Of a DNA stretch of 64,000 nucleotides, positions 43,943 to 50,879 are shown piece by piece (position 1 is the first letter of the stretch; each line of letters opens with the position of its first letter). A program made the translations under genes and the position numbers. This DNA is from Cytophagales bacterium (GTDB lineage: Bacteria; Bacteroidota; Bacteroidia; Cytophagales; Cyclobacteriaceae): NCBI GenBank assembly GCA_017303795.1, contig JAFLBR010000002.1, positions 62,001-126,000 on the forward strand. The letters are read 5' to 3'. The notes beneath the pieces were generated by a model. It saw only the letters and a program-made list of their open reading frames with translations, ran no database searches and was not told the origin of the DNA.

Positions 43943-44518
43943 ATGAAAAAATATTTGTCGGTTTTGCTTTTCGCGATGGTTGGCCAGGTGTGGGCGCAAG
44001 AAAAAACAGAATCTTCCGTAAAGTGGATAACGTTTGAAGAAGCGGTTGAGAAATCGAAAACTGAAAAACGCAAGATTTTTATTGATGTCTATACCGATTG
44101 GTGTGGCTGGTGTAAGGTGATGGATAAAAACACTTTTACCGATCCGAAGATTGCCGCGCTCCTGAACGAAAAATTCTATGCGGTGAAGTTCGATGCCGAG
44201 CAAACTGCCGATGTAGTTTTCAAGGGTACAACTTTTAAGTTTGTGCCTTACGGGAATAAAGGCTCGCACCAATTAGCGATGGCATTACTGAACAACCAGA
44301 TGAGCTATCCCAATTTTGTATTTCTGGACGAAGAGTTTCGGATTATTCCGGTTATTCAAGGCTACCAATCATTGCCAGGTTATCGCAAGCCAGAAGACTT
44401 CCACATTTTTGTAAACTTTGTGGGTGGCGATTTTTATAAAGCCAAGTTGTTTCAGGATTATCAGAAGGAATATAAATCTCCTTATGGAGCTCCAACTACT
44501 TCCTCCGTAGGAAAGTGA
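43943..44518 (+). CDS. Secreted thioredoxin-family protein
   Basis: A 191-residue protein with signal peptide MKKYLSVLLFAMVGQVWAQ and a thioredoxin fold: FIDVYTDWCGWCKVMDKNTF carries the active CGWC pair (about residues 53-56), then YPNFVFLDEEFRIIPVIQGY. This DUF255-like type is common in the Bacteroidota periplasm, probably as a disulfide reductase. ATG 43943 begins the signal peptide; an earlier in-frame start would add an unlikely 49 residues. Confidence 0.88.
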   Translation: MKKYLSVLLFAMVGQVWAQEKTESSVKWITFEEAVEKSKTEKRKIFIDVYTDWCGWCKVMDKNTFTDPKIAALLNEKFYAVKFDAEQTADVVFKGTTFKFVPYGNKGSHQLAMALLNNQMSYPNFVFLDEEFRIIPVIQGYQSLPGYRKPEDFHIFVNFVGGDFYKAKLFQDYQKEYKSPYGAPTTSSVGK

Positions 44519-44540
44519 TTCTCAAGTAATAAGCCAATAA

Positions 44541-44567
44541 AAAAGCCACGCAATTTGCGTGGCTTTT
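44541..44567. terminator. Bidirectional terminator
   Basis: A stem of AAAAGCCACGCA / TGCGTGGCTTTT with a 3-base loop, A-run on the left and T-run on the right. It separates the convergent thioredoxin-like gene and the 44-residue gene. Confidence 0.9.
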
Positions 44568-44591
44568 CTTTTATAGATTTAAGGTTAGGTA

Positions 44592-44726
44592 TTAATCGTG
44601 CTTCTTCTCGTTTTTAGAGGTCTTTGCTTTATCGAGGTAGCCTACGGCTGCAACAAAGCCAATGATTACGGCTACAATAATTACAAACAGGTTAGCTCCG
44701 TCTCCTACATTTTGTTCGAAAAACAT
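44592..44726 (-). CDS. 44-residue single-span membrane protein
   Basis: MFFEQNVGDGANLFVIIVAV begins a protein with one span (about 13-30) and a basic, Lys-rich tail ending KNEKKHD. It is well spaced from its neighbours and flanked by a terminator, as a real gene would be. The charge pattern suits a respiratory or cytochrome-oxidase-associated small subunit (CcoQ-like), but no such genes are adjacent and this is only a resemblance. Confidence 0.6.
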   Translation of the reverse strand: MFFEQNVGDGANLFVIIVAVIIGFVAAVGYLDKAKTSKNEKKHD

Positions 44727-44806
44727 AATCGTTTGGTGTTAAATTCTAAGGTCAAATGTAAGGGTTCTGAGTAAAAATTCAATACCAAATTCAGGAGTTG
44801 TTGTTA

Positions 44807-45349
44807 TTAAATTCCCAACTCCACTTTATTCGCCCTGAGTACTTCAATTATAAAGGCAATATGCTCAGTAAGATCTACCTCCAGCAACTCTACGCCCTTA
44901 TAAACCTCATCGCGTTCTACCTTGGCGGCAAAACCTTTGTCTTTCAGTTTCTTAATGACTGATTTGGTTTCTAATGTGGCAATGCCTTCAGGGCGTACCT
45001 GTGCGCAGGCTACAATAAAACCGGTTAGTTCATCGCAGGCTAATAAGGCTTTGTCTAAACGTGTTTCGTAGGGCACATTCCATTTGGTATAATGGGCAGA
45101 AATGGCATGTGCAATTTCTGTTTCACCCATGGCAGTAAGCTTTTCAACAATAACCTGCGGATGTTTTTCCGGGTAGGCTTCGTAGTCGGCATCGTGCAGC
45201 AAGCCGGCAATGGCCCAAGCTTCTTTGTCTTCACCAAATTTCTCTGCATAAGCTTCCATCACCAACTCGATGGTGCGCATATGGCGAAGTAAACTTTGGC
45301 TTTGGGTAAGGCTGCTCAGAATACTACGGGCTTCGGTACGGTTGATCAT
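44807..45349 (-). CDS. HD-domain phosphohydrolase-like protein
   Basis: A 180-residue HD-domain protein: RHMRTIELVMEAYA, then the metal motif in AIAGLLHDADYEAYPEKHPQ and HAISAHYTKWNVPYETRLDKALLACDELTGFI. This is the HDIG/YfbR-like single-domain type acting on small phosphorylated substrates. Its start overlaps the stop of the TPR gene by four bases, so they are co-translated. Confidence 0.85.
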   Translation of the reverse strand: MINRTEARSILSSLTQSQSLLRHMRTIELVMEAYAEKFGEDKEAWAIAGLLHDADYEAYPEKHPQVIVEKLTAMGETEIAHAISAHYTKWNVPYETRLDKALLACDELTGFIVACAQVRPEGIATLETKSVIKKLKDKGFAAKVERDEVYKGVELLEVDLTEHIAFIIEVLRANKVELGI

Positions 45350-46500
45350 TTGCGTCTAACTGCAGTAATAGATTTTCTTTTTGAATAAAACAGGTTGAAG
45401 CCCCCAAGTACCAGGCCTAAGCCGAGTATTACAATTGTAATGATCATTCTGGTTTTCTGTAGTTCAAGCGCATTGATTTCGGCTTCTGTTTTTAGTGATT
45501 CCATTTCACGCTCTTTCTCCTGCAAATCCATCGCTATTTCCATCTGGGCAATTTTACGACTACTCTCTTCTCCATAAATTTTTTCTTTCACTACATCATA
45601 ACGCAGCATGGTTTCGTAGGCTTCTTTCATTTTGCCTTGCTTGGAATAATTAAGAGCCATGCTTTTAAGAATGTTTGGCTCAAAAATGAATGCTTGCATC
45701 TCCCCACTCATCGTCATGGCACTGTCCAGGTAGGCTTGTGCAGTTTTAAACTGACCAGCTCGTGCATATACTTCCCCTAAACTGCTCAGCACATTTAAGG
45801 TTAGCAAATTGTCGTTTTCCTTGCGGGCAAGTTTTAAGGTGCGTTCATAATATTCTGCTGCCCGCTGCAAGTTGCCTTGCTTAAAATAAATATTGCCAAT
45901 GTTGTTGATAGGATCGGCAAACGGTTGACCTTTTCTTTCTGCAAGTTGAAAGGCTTCAGTATAATATTTAAGTGCCTGCTCTTGTTCCTGCACATTATTA
46001 TGAAGGTTACCCAGGTTATTCAACGACCTGATCAGGTTGGAGGAGTCACCTATTTCCATAAAGTGCTTGTGTGCATCTTCATAATATTTCATGGCCTGGC
46101 CATGATCCTTTTTGAAGGAATAAATATTTCCAATATTACTCTTGGTAGCGGCAATGCCTTCCTTGTTATCCAATTTGGTATAAATCTGAAGGCTGATGAG
46201 ATAGTACTCCAGTGATTTATCCAACGCACCCTGATTACGGTATGCCACCCCTAAATTGTTGTACGAGGCGGCCATTCCTTTTTGATCGTCAATTTCAGTG
46301 GCCAGGGCCAATGCCTGTCGGGTGTATTCAATTGCTTTTACCGGATCGGAATTGATGTAGGCCCGAAAGAATTCATTCAGGGTTTTAACTTTCAGATCGC
46401 CCTTGGCAGTTTCAAGCGCTCTTTCAAGACTATCGATTTTAGTTTGGGCCACGGCAACCGAAACACTAAAAGCCAGTAATACAATGTAAATACCCTTCAT
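45346..46500 (-). CDS. Tetratricopeptide-repeat protein with signal peptide and C-terminal span
   Basis: A 384-residue protein: signal peptide (YIVLLAFSVSVAVAQ), about seven TPR units (for example SYNNLGVAYRNQGALDKSLE and SLNNLGNLHNNVQEQEQALK), a coiled coil (EEKIYGEESSRKIAQMEIAMDLQEKEREME) and a span near residues 355-373 with a basic end. This is the sensor half of Bacteroidota TPR histidine kinases or LuxR proteins, but it ends after the membrane anchor without a kinase. Probably a scaffold. Shares an operon with the HD gene. Confidence 0.85.
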   Translation of the reverse strand: MKGIYIVLLAFSVSVAVAQTKIDSLERALETAKGDLKVKTLNEFFRAYINSDPVKAIEYTRQALALATEIDDQKGMAASYNNLGVAYRNQGALDKSLEYYLISLQIYTKLDNKEGIAATKSNIGNIYSFKKDHGQAMKYYEDAHKHFMEIGDSSNLIRSLNNLGNLHNNVQEQEQALKYYTEAFQLAERKGQPFADPINNIGNIYFKQGNLQRAAEYYERTLKLARKENDNLLTLNVLSSLGEVYARAGQFKTAQAYLDSAMTMSGEMQAFIFEPNILKSMALNYSKQGKMKEAYETMLRYDVVKEKIYGEESSRKIAQMEIAMDLQEKEREMESLKTEAEINALELQKTRMIITIVILGLGLVLGGFNLFYSKRKSITAVRRK

Positions 46501-46621
46501 AAAGCTAAATTATCTGCTAAAATTAAGAATTATCTACTAACCCGTATTCAGGCCGTTCGTATAGGGGTATATTGAACTTTCAATTTTGTTAAGCATCTTT
46601 CAACTTTCAATCCTTTACCCT

Positions 46622-47113
46622 ATGCGCACACTCACTCTTTTTATCTGTGGATTTCTTGGAATTGTTGCCACTCAGGCCCAATCTCAACAAAATGAACAAG
46701 CCGTTATGGAGCCTATTGTAAAGTTGTTTACCGGCATGAATAAAGGCGACAGCGCAATGGTGCACAGCGCTTTTGCCAAAGAGATAACGATGGCTACTGT
46801 TACTAAAGATAAAGCCGGTAATGTGGTGGTGAGACGTGAAAATTCGTTGGCTGGTTTTTTAAAAGCTATTGCCACGCCTCGTGCTGAGCCGTTGAACGAA
46901 CCAATCTGGAATACCAAAATTGAAGTGGATGGAAATTTTGCGCAGGTGTGGACGGACTATGCATTTTACATCGGCAAAAAATTTAGCCACTGCGGGGTAG
47001 ATGCATTTCAATTGGTAAACAATGGCTTGGGTTGGAAGATTATTCACCTGGCCGATACCAGACGCACAGCAGATTGTAATATCCCGACAACAGTTTCAGA
47101 TCAGTTTAAATAA
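46622..47113 (+). CDS. Secreted NTF2-like (SnoaL/DUF4440) protein
   Basis: A 163-residue protein with a signal peptide (LFICGFLGIVATQAQS) and an NTF2 fold: IVKLFTGMNKGDSAMVHSAFA, IEVDGNFAQVWTDYAFYIG and VDAFQLVNNGLGWKIIHLADTRR. Family members are ligand-binding or isomerase-like. ATG 46622 begins the signal peptide. Its stop overlaps the next start (TAATG), so both are coupled. Confidence 0.82.
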   Translation: MRTLTLFICGFLGIVATQAQSQQNEQAVMEPIVKLFTGMNKGDSAMVHSAFAKEITMATVTKDKAGNVVVRRENSLAGFLKAIATPRAEPLNEPIWNTKIEVDGNFAQVWTDYAFYIGKKFSHCGVDAFQLVNNGLGWKIIHLADTRRTADCNIPTTVSDQFK

Positions 47114-47613
47114 TGCAGGCAATGAAATATCTTGTAATACTTTTCTTTCTTACGCTAAGTGTTGTGGCAGGTGCGCAAACTATAACTACCGTAATTCTGG
47201 TTCGCCATGCTGAGAAAGGAACCGATGATCCTAAAGATCCTGAACTATCTGAAGCGGGTAAACAACGTGCGCAGCATCTGGCTCAAGTATTAAAAGAAAT
47301 CAAAGTTGATGCAATCTATTCAACGCCTTACAAGCGTACTCGTAATACAGTCACACCATTAGCCGAAGCAAAAGGAGTTTCTGTCTTAAATTATAATCCC
47401 TCCAAAAAGGAAGAGATAGATCAGATGCTGCAAAAATTTGCTGGCGGAACAATTGTAATAGCAGGTCATTCCAACACGGTGCCGGACCTTGCCAATTACC
47501 TTACCGGCAAAACCGAGTTTCATAATTTTGACGACAGCGATTATGATAACTTGTTGGTTGTAACGGTGGTTGAAAAAGGAAAGAATGCGAAAGTGATTTG
47601 GTTAACGTACTAA
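47113..47613 (+). CDS. Secreted histidine phosphatase (SixA/PGAM-like)
   Basis: A 166-residue protein with a signal peptide and a phosphoglycerate-mutase-like fold: catalytic VILVRHAEKG (RHA/G motif), IYSTPYKRTRNTVTPLAE and IVIAGHSNTVPDL with the second His. It is truncated like SixA-type enzymes. Start at 47113 overlaps the previous stop; the ATG at 47122 also fits. The substrate is unknown, likely periplasmic. Confidence 0.88.
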   Translation: MQAMKYLVILFFLTLSVVAGAQTITTVILVRHAEKGTDDPKDPELSEAGKQRAQHLAQVLKEIKVDAIYSTPYKRTRNTVTPLAEAKGVSVLNYNPSKKEEIDQMLQKFAGGTIVIAGHSNTVPDLANYLTGKTEFHNFDDSDYDNLLVVTVVEKGKNAKVIWLTY

Positions 47614-47618
47614 TAGCA

Positions 47619-48026
47619 TTACAGATTCTTTTTGTACTTCACTAGCGTAGCTTTAATCATCTGGCCTTTGGTGTACTTGGTTTTGGAACCAAAAATTCCG
47701 AGAAAGCCCCGCCTTCTTCCGGCACCAGCCGCAGCACCACCAGTTGAACTCCCGGTATTTGTCAATGCTATTTCATCGAACAAAATCGCATCGGCACCTT
47801 TTTCTTTTACGCGCGTTACAATTTTATTCTGCACCTTATCAGAATTACGTCTTGCTGTAACCTCGTAAGTAGCTTTGCCCATAATTTCATTCGCCTCACT
47901 TATATCGCTTTCGCGGAAGTAAATTTCTACAGTATCCGTTGGCGGATAGGTGCGGCCGTAATAGATTATTTTATTAGCGCACGAAGCCATACTTAAAAGA
48001 ATACCAAGAAATACAAATGATTTCAT
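47619..48026 (-). CDS. Lipoprotein of unknown function
   Basis: A 135-residue lipoprotein: MKSFVFLGILLSMASCANKI has the lipobox with Cys16. The body (YPPTDTVEIYFRESDI, YEVTARRNSDKVQNKIVTRVKEKGADAILFDEI) looks like a YbjQ/DUF4156-type heavy-metal or envelope-stress small domain, followed by a Gly/Ser/Arg-rich linker and a basic end. The ATG at 48026 is used; the 44-residue upstream extension overlaps the divergent gene. Confidence 0.75.
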   Translation of the reverse strand: MKSFVFLGILLSMASCANKIIYYGRTYPPTDTVEIYFRESDISEANEIMGKATYEVTARRNSDKVQNKIVTRVKEKGADAILFDEIALTNTGSSTGGAAAGAGRRRGFLGIFGSKTKYTKGQMIKATLVKYKKNL

Positions 48027-48092
48027 TTTACAGATTTTAAAATGCGAATGTAAGGGCTTTCTTTTTTCCAGCCATAACGCTAAATTCGAAAC

Positions 48093-48509
48093 ATGACAGC
48101 CAGCCGTTTGATTTTCGGTTTTTGTTTGCTGTTGTGTGCAGAGGTATTTGCACAACAACCGGAAGAACTTCGTAAAAGCATTTACTTTAATGGGGGTAGT
48201 TTCGATATCGATGAGTTTCAGGTTGAAATGCTTTCCGATTGGCTCGATTCGATTCCCAATCTTTTAGATAAATATCAGATTCAACTTATAAGCCACACCG
48301 ATCCGATAGGAGGTAAGGAATACAACCAATGGCTTTCGCAGATGCGCAGCCAGGAAGTCTTTCAGTTGTTACTCGATAAAGACATTCCCGAACAATCCAT
48401 CTCCATAAAAGACTGGGGCCTCGAGAATCCGGTTTACACCAATCAAACCTATCGCGGCATGCGGTTAAACCGAAGAGTGGATGTTATTCTACATCCGTTG
48501 GTTTATTGA
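48093..48509 (+). CDS. Short OmpA-family periplasmic protein
   Basis: A 138-residue protein with a signal peptide (LIFGFCLLLCAEVFAQ) and an OmpA-like peptidoglycan-binding domain: SIYFNGGSFDIDEFQ, IQLISHTDPIGGKEYNQWLSQMR and NRRVDVI (with the NxRR pattern). No outer-membrane barrel precedes it, so it is a stand-alone domain. It is divergent from the lipoprotein gene. Confidence 0.85.
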   Translation: MTASRLIFGFCLLLCAEVFAQQPEELRKSIYFNGGSFDIDEFQVEMLSDWLDSIPNLLDKYQIQLISHTDPIGGKEYNQWLSQMRSQEVFQLLLDKDIPEQSISIKDWGLENPVYTNQTYRGMRLNRRVDVILHPLVY

Positions 48510-48559
48510 GACTATGAGATTTAATTTCAGGCTTCTTCCTTAAAAAACATCAGGCCAGC

Positions 48560-48575
48560 CGGTCGCTTTCGGACA
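48560..48575. promoter_or_regulatory. Candidate NtrC-type enhancer of ATPase 2
   Basis: CGGTCGCTTTCGGACA, 12 of 16 identical to the site at 10311 (CG..CGC..TCGGACA). It ends 74 bases before the sigma-54-like element at 48649, exactly as site 2 relates to the promoter at 10400. A half-site (ACGGACGT) follows at 48589. Confidence 0.6.
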
Positions 48576-48648
48576 CCTTTTTTCAGTTACGGACGTGATT
48601 TTGTGCAACTAATCGCGTATTTGCGCGTCTAAATCAACATTACGGTCT

Positions 48649-48663
48649 TGGCATGTTATTGGC
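48649..48663 (+). promoter_or_regulatory. Candidate sigma-54 promoter of ATPase 2-TolC
   Basis: TGGCATGTTATTGGC has GG and GC separated by exactly ten bases, the strict sigma-54 spacing. It lies 49 bases before the ATPase start. The 200-base gap after the OmpA-like gene is otherwise empty. Confidence 0.65.
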
Positions 48664-48711
48664 CAATAGCGGTCAGGCTGGCAAGACTTCCACAAACAAA
48701 AGCCAAAATTC

Positions 48712-49389
48712 ATGATTGTTTTAAAGAACATCGACAAGTACATCGACTCTCGTTTTCAGCGCACATTCATTCTTAAGGGCATTGACCTGGAAGTAAAGCA
48801 AGGCGAATTTTTAACCATTATGGGGCCCAGCGGTTCGGGCAAATCTACTTTAATGAATATTGTAGGTATGCTGGATGAACCCTCGGCCGGTGAGTATTAC
48901 TTTTTTGATGAACCCGTGCACAAAATGCGCGAGAAGCAAAAGAGTGAGATGCATAAGAACTACATCGGCTTCATTTTTCAAGCCTACCATCTTATAGATG
49001 AACTTACGGTGTATGAAAACATAGAAACGCCATTGTTGTATAAAGGCGTAAGTGGCAGCCAACGCAAAAGCATGGTAGCCGAAATGCTGGATCGCTTTAA
49101 CATGGTTGCCAAGAAAGATTTGTTTCCAGAACAACTTTCGGGTGGGCAGCAGCAATTGGTGGGTATTGCTCGCGCCATTGTGGGGCAACCCAAATTATTA
49201 CTGGCCGATGAGCCTACAGGTAATCTGCATTCTGAGCAAGGCAAACAGATTATGGATATTTTTCAAAAGCTGAATGAAGAAGGTATAACCATCATTCAGG
49301 TTACACACTCAGAAGAAAATGCCAGACGCGGCAAACGCATTGTACAAATAGCCGATGGAGCAGTTGAATCAGACGAAAAGGTTAGTTAA
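48712..49389 (+). CDS. MacB/LolD-type ABC transporter ATPase 2
   Basis: A 225-residue ATPase: Walker A GPSGSGKS, Q-loop IFQAYHLIDELTV, signature LSGGQQQL, Walker B LLLADEPTGNLH and switch VTHSEENA. It resembles ATPase 1 (11838) closely, but has QQQLVG where the other has QQQRVA. It is paired with TolC (8-base gap) and lacks a neighbouring permease or adaptor, so it must work with products of other loci; the shared regulatory signals support this. Confidence 0.92.
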   Translation: MIVLKNIDKYIDSRFQRTFILKGIDLEVKQGEFLTIMGPSGSGKSTLMNIVGMLDEPSAGEYYFFDEPVHKMREKQKSEMHKNYIGFIFQAYHLIDELTVYENIETPLLYKGVSGSQRKSMVAEMLDRFNMVAKKDLFPEQLSGGQQQLVGIARAIVGQPKLLLADEPTGNLHSEQGKQIMDIFQKLNEEGITIIQVTHSEENARRGKRIVQIADGAVESDEKVS

Positions 49390-49397
49390 TAATAATT

Positions 49398-50735
49398 ATG
49401 AATTACACGGTTACGATTTTATTGATCTTAGTTGGTATTAGTTCTGGCCACGCACAGCAAACGCTTACGTTTAAGAATGCGATTAAAATGGGGTTGGAGA
49501 ATAACCTGTTACTTAATCAACAGAAAAATCTTTTGATAAGTACAGGAGTAAACCGCACCTCGGCATTATTACAAATGACCCCAAGTGTTTCGGCTGGAGG
49601 AAGTGCCGGTAGATTTGATGGTAATTCTTTTAACCAACAACGTGGCGAGGTTGTAAACGGCCAGGTTGATTTTATTAACGGTGGCTTATCAGCCAGTGTA
49701 CCCATCTTTAATGGGTTTAATCAGATTAATGCATACAAGCAGGCTGCCAGCCAAAATGAAGCCCAGTTAAATTTTGTGGTGCGTACAAAACAAGATGTAA
49801 TCCGTAATGTGGCATTTCAATATCTAACTTGTTTGCTCGACCAGCAGTTGTTAAAGATTGATCAACAAAATCTGGAAACTCAAAAAGCACAACTTGATCA
49901 GATAAAGCAGCAGGTTGACTTGGGTGGTCGGGCAGAAGCGGATTTATACAACCAGGAATTTCAGATGCGGAATGCCGAGTTGTTGGTAGTACGTTCGTCT
50001 AACCGACTTAAAAATGATAAGGCATTACTTGCTCAAACACTCATGATAGATCCAATTGTTTCGTTTGAACTTGAAGAAGTTAATTGGGGTGCTGAAGATT
50101 ATCTGGTTGAAGATCTACCCGTGGAAAACCTCAACACAACTGCGCTTCAAAGCCGTGCTGATTTAAAGCAAGCCTCTAACACAGAGAGAGCAGCACAATT
50201 AAGTTATCTTTCCAGACGTGGCCGGTATTTTCCTAACCTTTCTGGCTTTGCTGAAATGAACTCTCGTTATAATTTTATTCACGGTGCTCCAGACAACCGC
50301 ACATTCGACCAACAGTTCAGATCGGATAACCGCCAATTTAATTATGGGGTGTCCTTGCAAGTACCAATTTTCAGTGGGTTTGCTAATCGTGCACAGGTTA
50401 CTCAACAGCGCGTACTATTTGAAAATGCAAAACTTAATACTACAAATATGGAGGTTCGGGTAAAGTCAGATGTGCTGATTGCCCACCAGAATTATCAGGA
50501 TGCGCGGGCAAGTTTTTCATCTGCGGAAGCGCAACTAAAATCAGGCGAGCTGTCGTATAAAATGGAAAAGGAACGCTATGATCTGGGTATCTCCAACATT
50601 GTGCAATTAACCACTGCGCAGCAATCCTTTGTGCGGGCACAATCCGATTTTGCCAGCGCTCAGTTTACGCTTATGTTTCAGAAATTATTGATCAATTACG
50701 CCACAGGTACCCTGCAAGAGGAGGATATTCCCTAA
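49398..50735 (+). CDS. TolC-family outer-membrane efflux protein
   Basis: A 445-residue protein with signal peptide (VTILLILVGISSGHAQ), two OEP repeats of long coiled helices (LSASVPIFNGFNQINAYKQA and its repeat LQVPIFSGFANRAQVTQQRV) and the ISNIVQLTTAQQSFVRAQSD closing helix. It forms the outer-membrane channel of an exporter. It is co-transcribed with ATPase 2 and followed by a strong hairpin. Confidence 0.92.
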   Translation: MNYTVTILLILVGISSGHAQQTLTFKNAIKMGLENNLLLNQQKNLLISTGVNRTSALLQMTPSVSAGGSAGRFDGNSFNQQRGEVVNGQVDFINGGLSASVPIFNGFNQINAYKQAASQNEAQLNFVVRTKQDVIRNVAFQYLTCLLDQQLLKIDQQNLETQKAQLDQIKQQVDLGGRAEADLYNQEFQMRNAELLVVRSSNRLKNDKALLAQTLMIDPIVSFELEEVNWGAEDYLVEDLPVENLNTTALQSRADLKQASNTERAAQLSYLSRRGRYFPNLSGFAEMNSRYNFIHGAPDNRTFDQQFRSDNRQFNYGVSLQVPIFSGFANRAQVTQQRVLFENAKLNTTNMEVRVKSDVLIAHQNYQDARASFSSAEAQLKSGELSYKMEKERYDLGISNIVQLTTAQQSFVRAQSDFASAQFTLMFQKLLINYATGTLQEEDIP

Positions 50736-50777
50736 AGGGCTTTAACGGTCAATTTTCAGATATTTTGCTACATTTGC

Positions 50778-50806
50778 AGCCCCATCGGTTGATGGGGCTT
50801 GTTTTT
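50778..50806 (+). terminator. Terminator after the TolC gene (possibly rpsA leader hairpin)
   Basis: AGCCCCATC / GATGGGGCT, a 9-bp stem with a 4-base loop, then TGTTTTT. It ends the exporter transcript; TACATTTG at 50768-50775 could instead start an rpsA transcript whose leader contains this hairpin. Confidence 0.8.
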
Positions 50807-50879
50807 GTACCAAAAACTCGCTTTTAAAAACAAATTTGCAGTCACCCGCCCGCTGGCTGCATATAAACCGGGCAAGATT

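Noticed and set aside
48093-48158. Longer start for the lipoprotein gene at 48158
   Set aside because: It would overlap the divergent OmpA-like gene and place 44 polar residues ahead of a clear lipoprotein signal.
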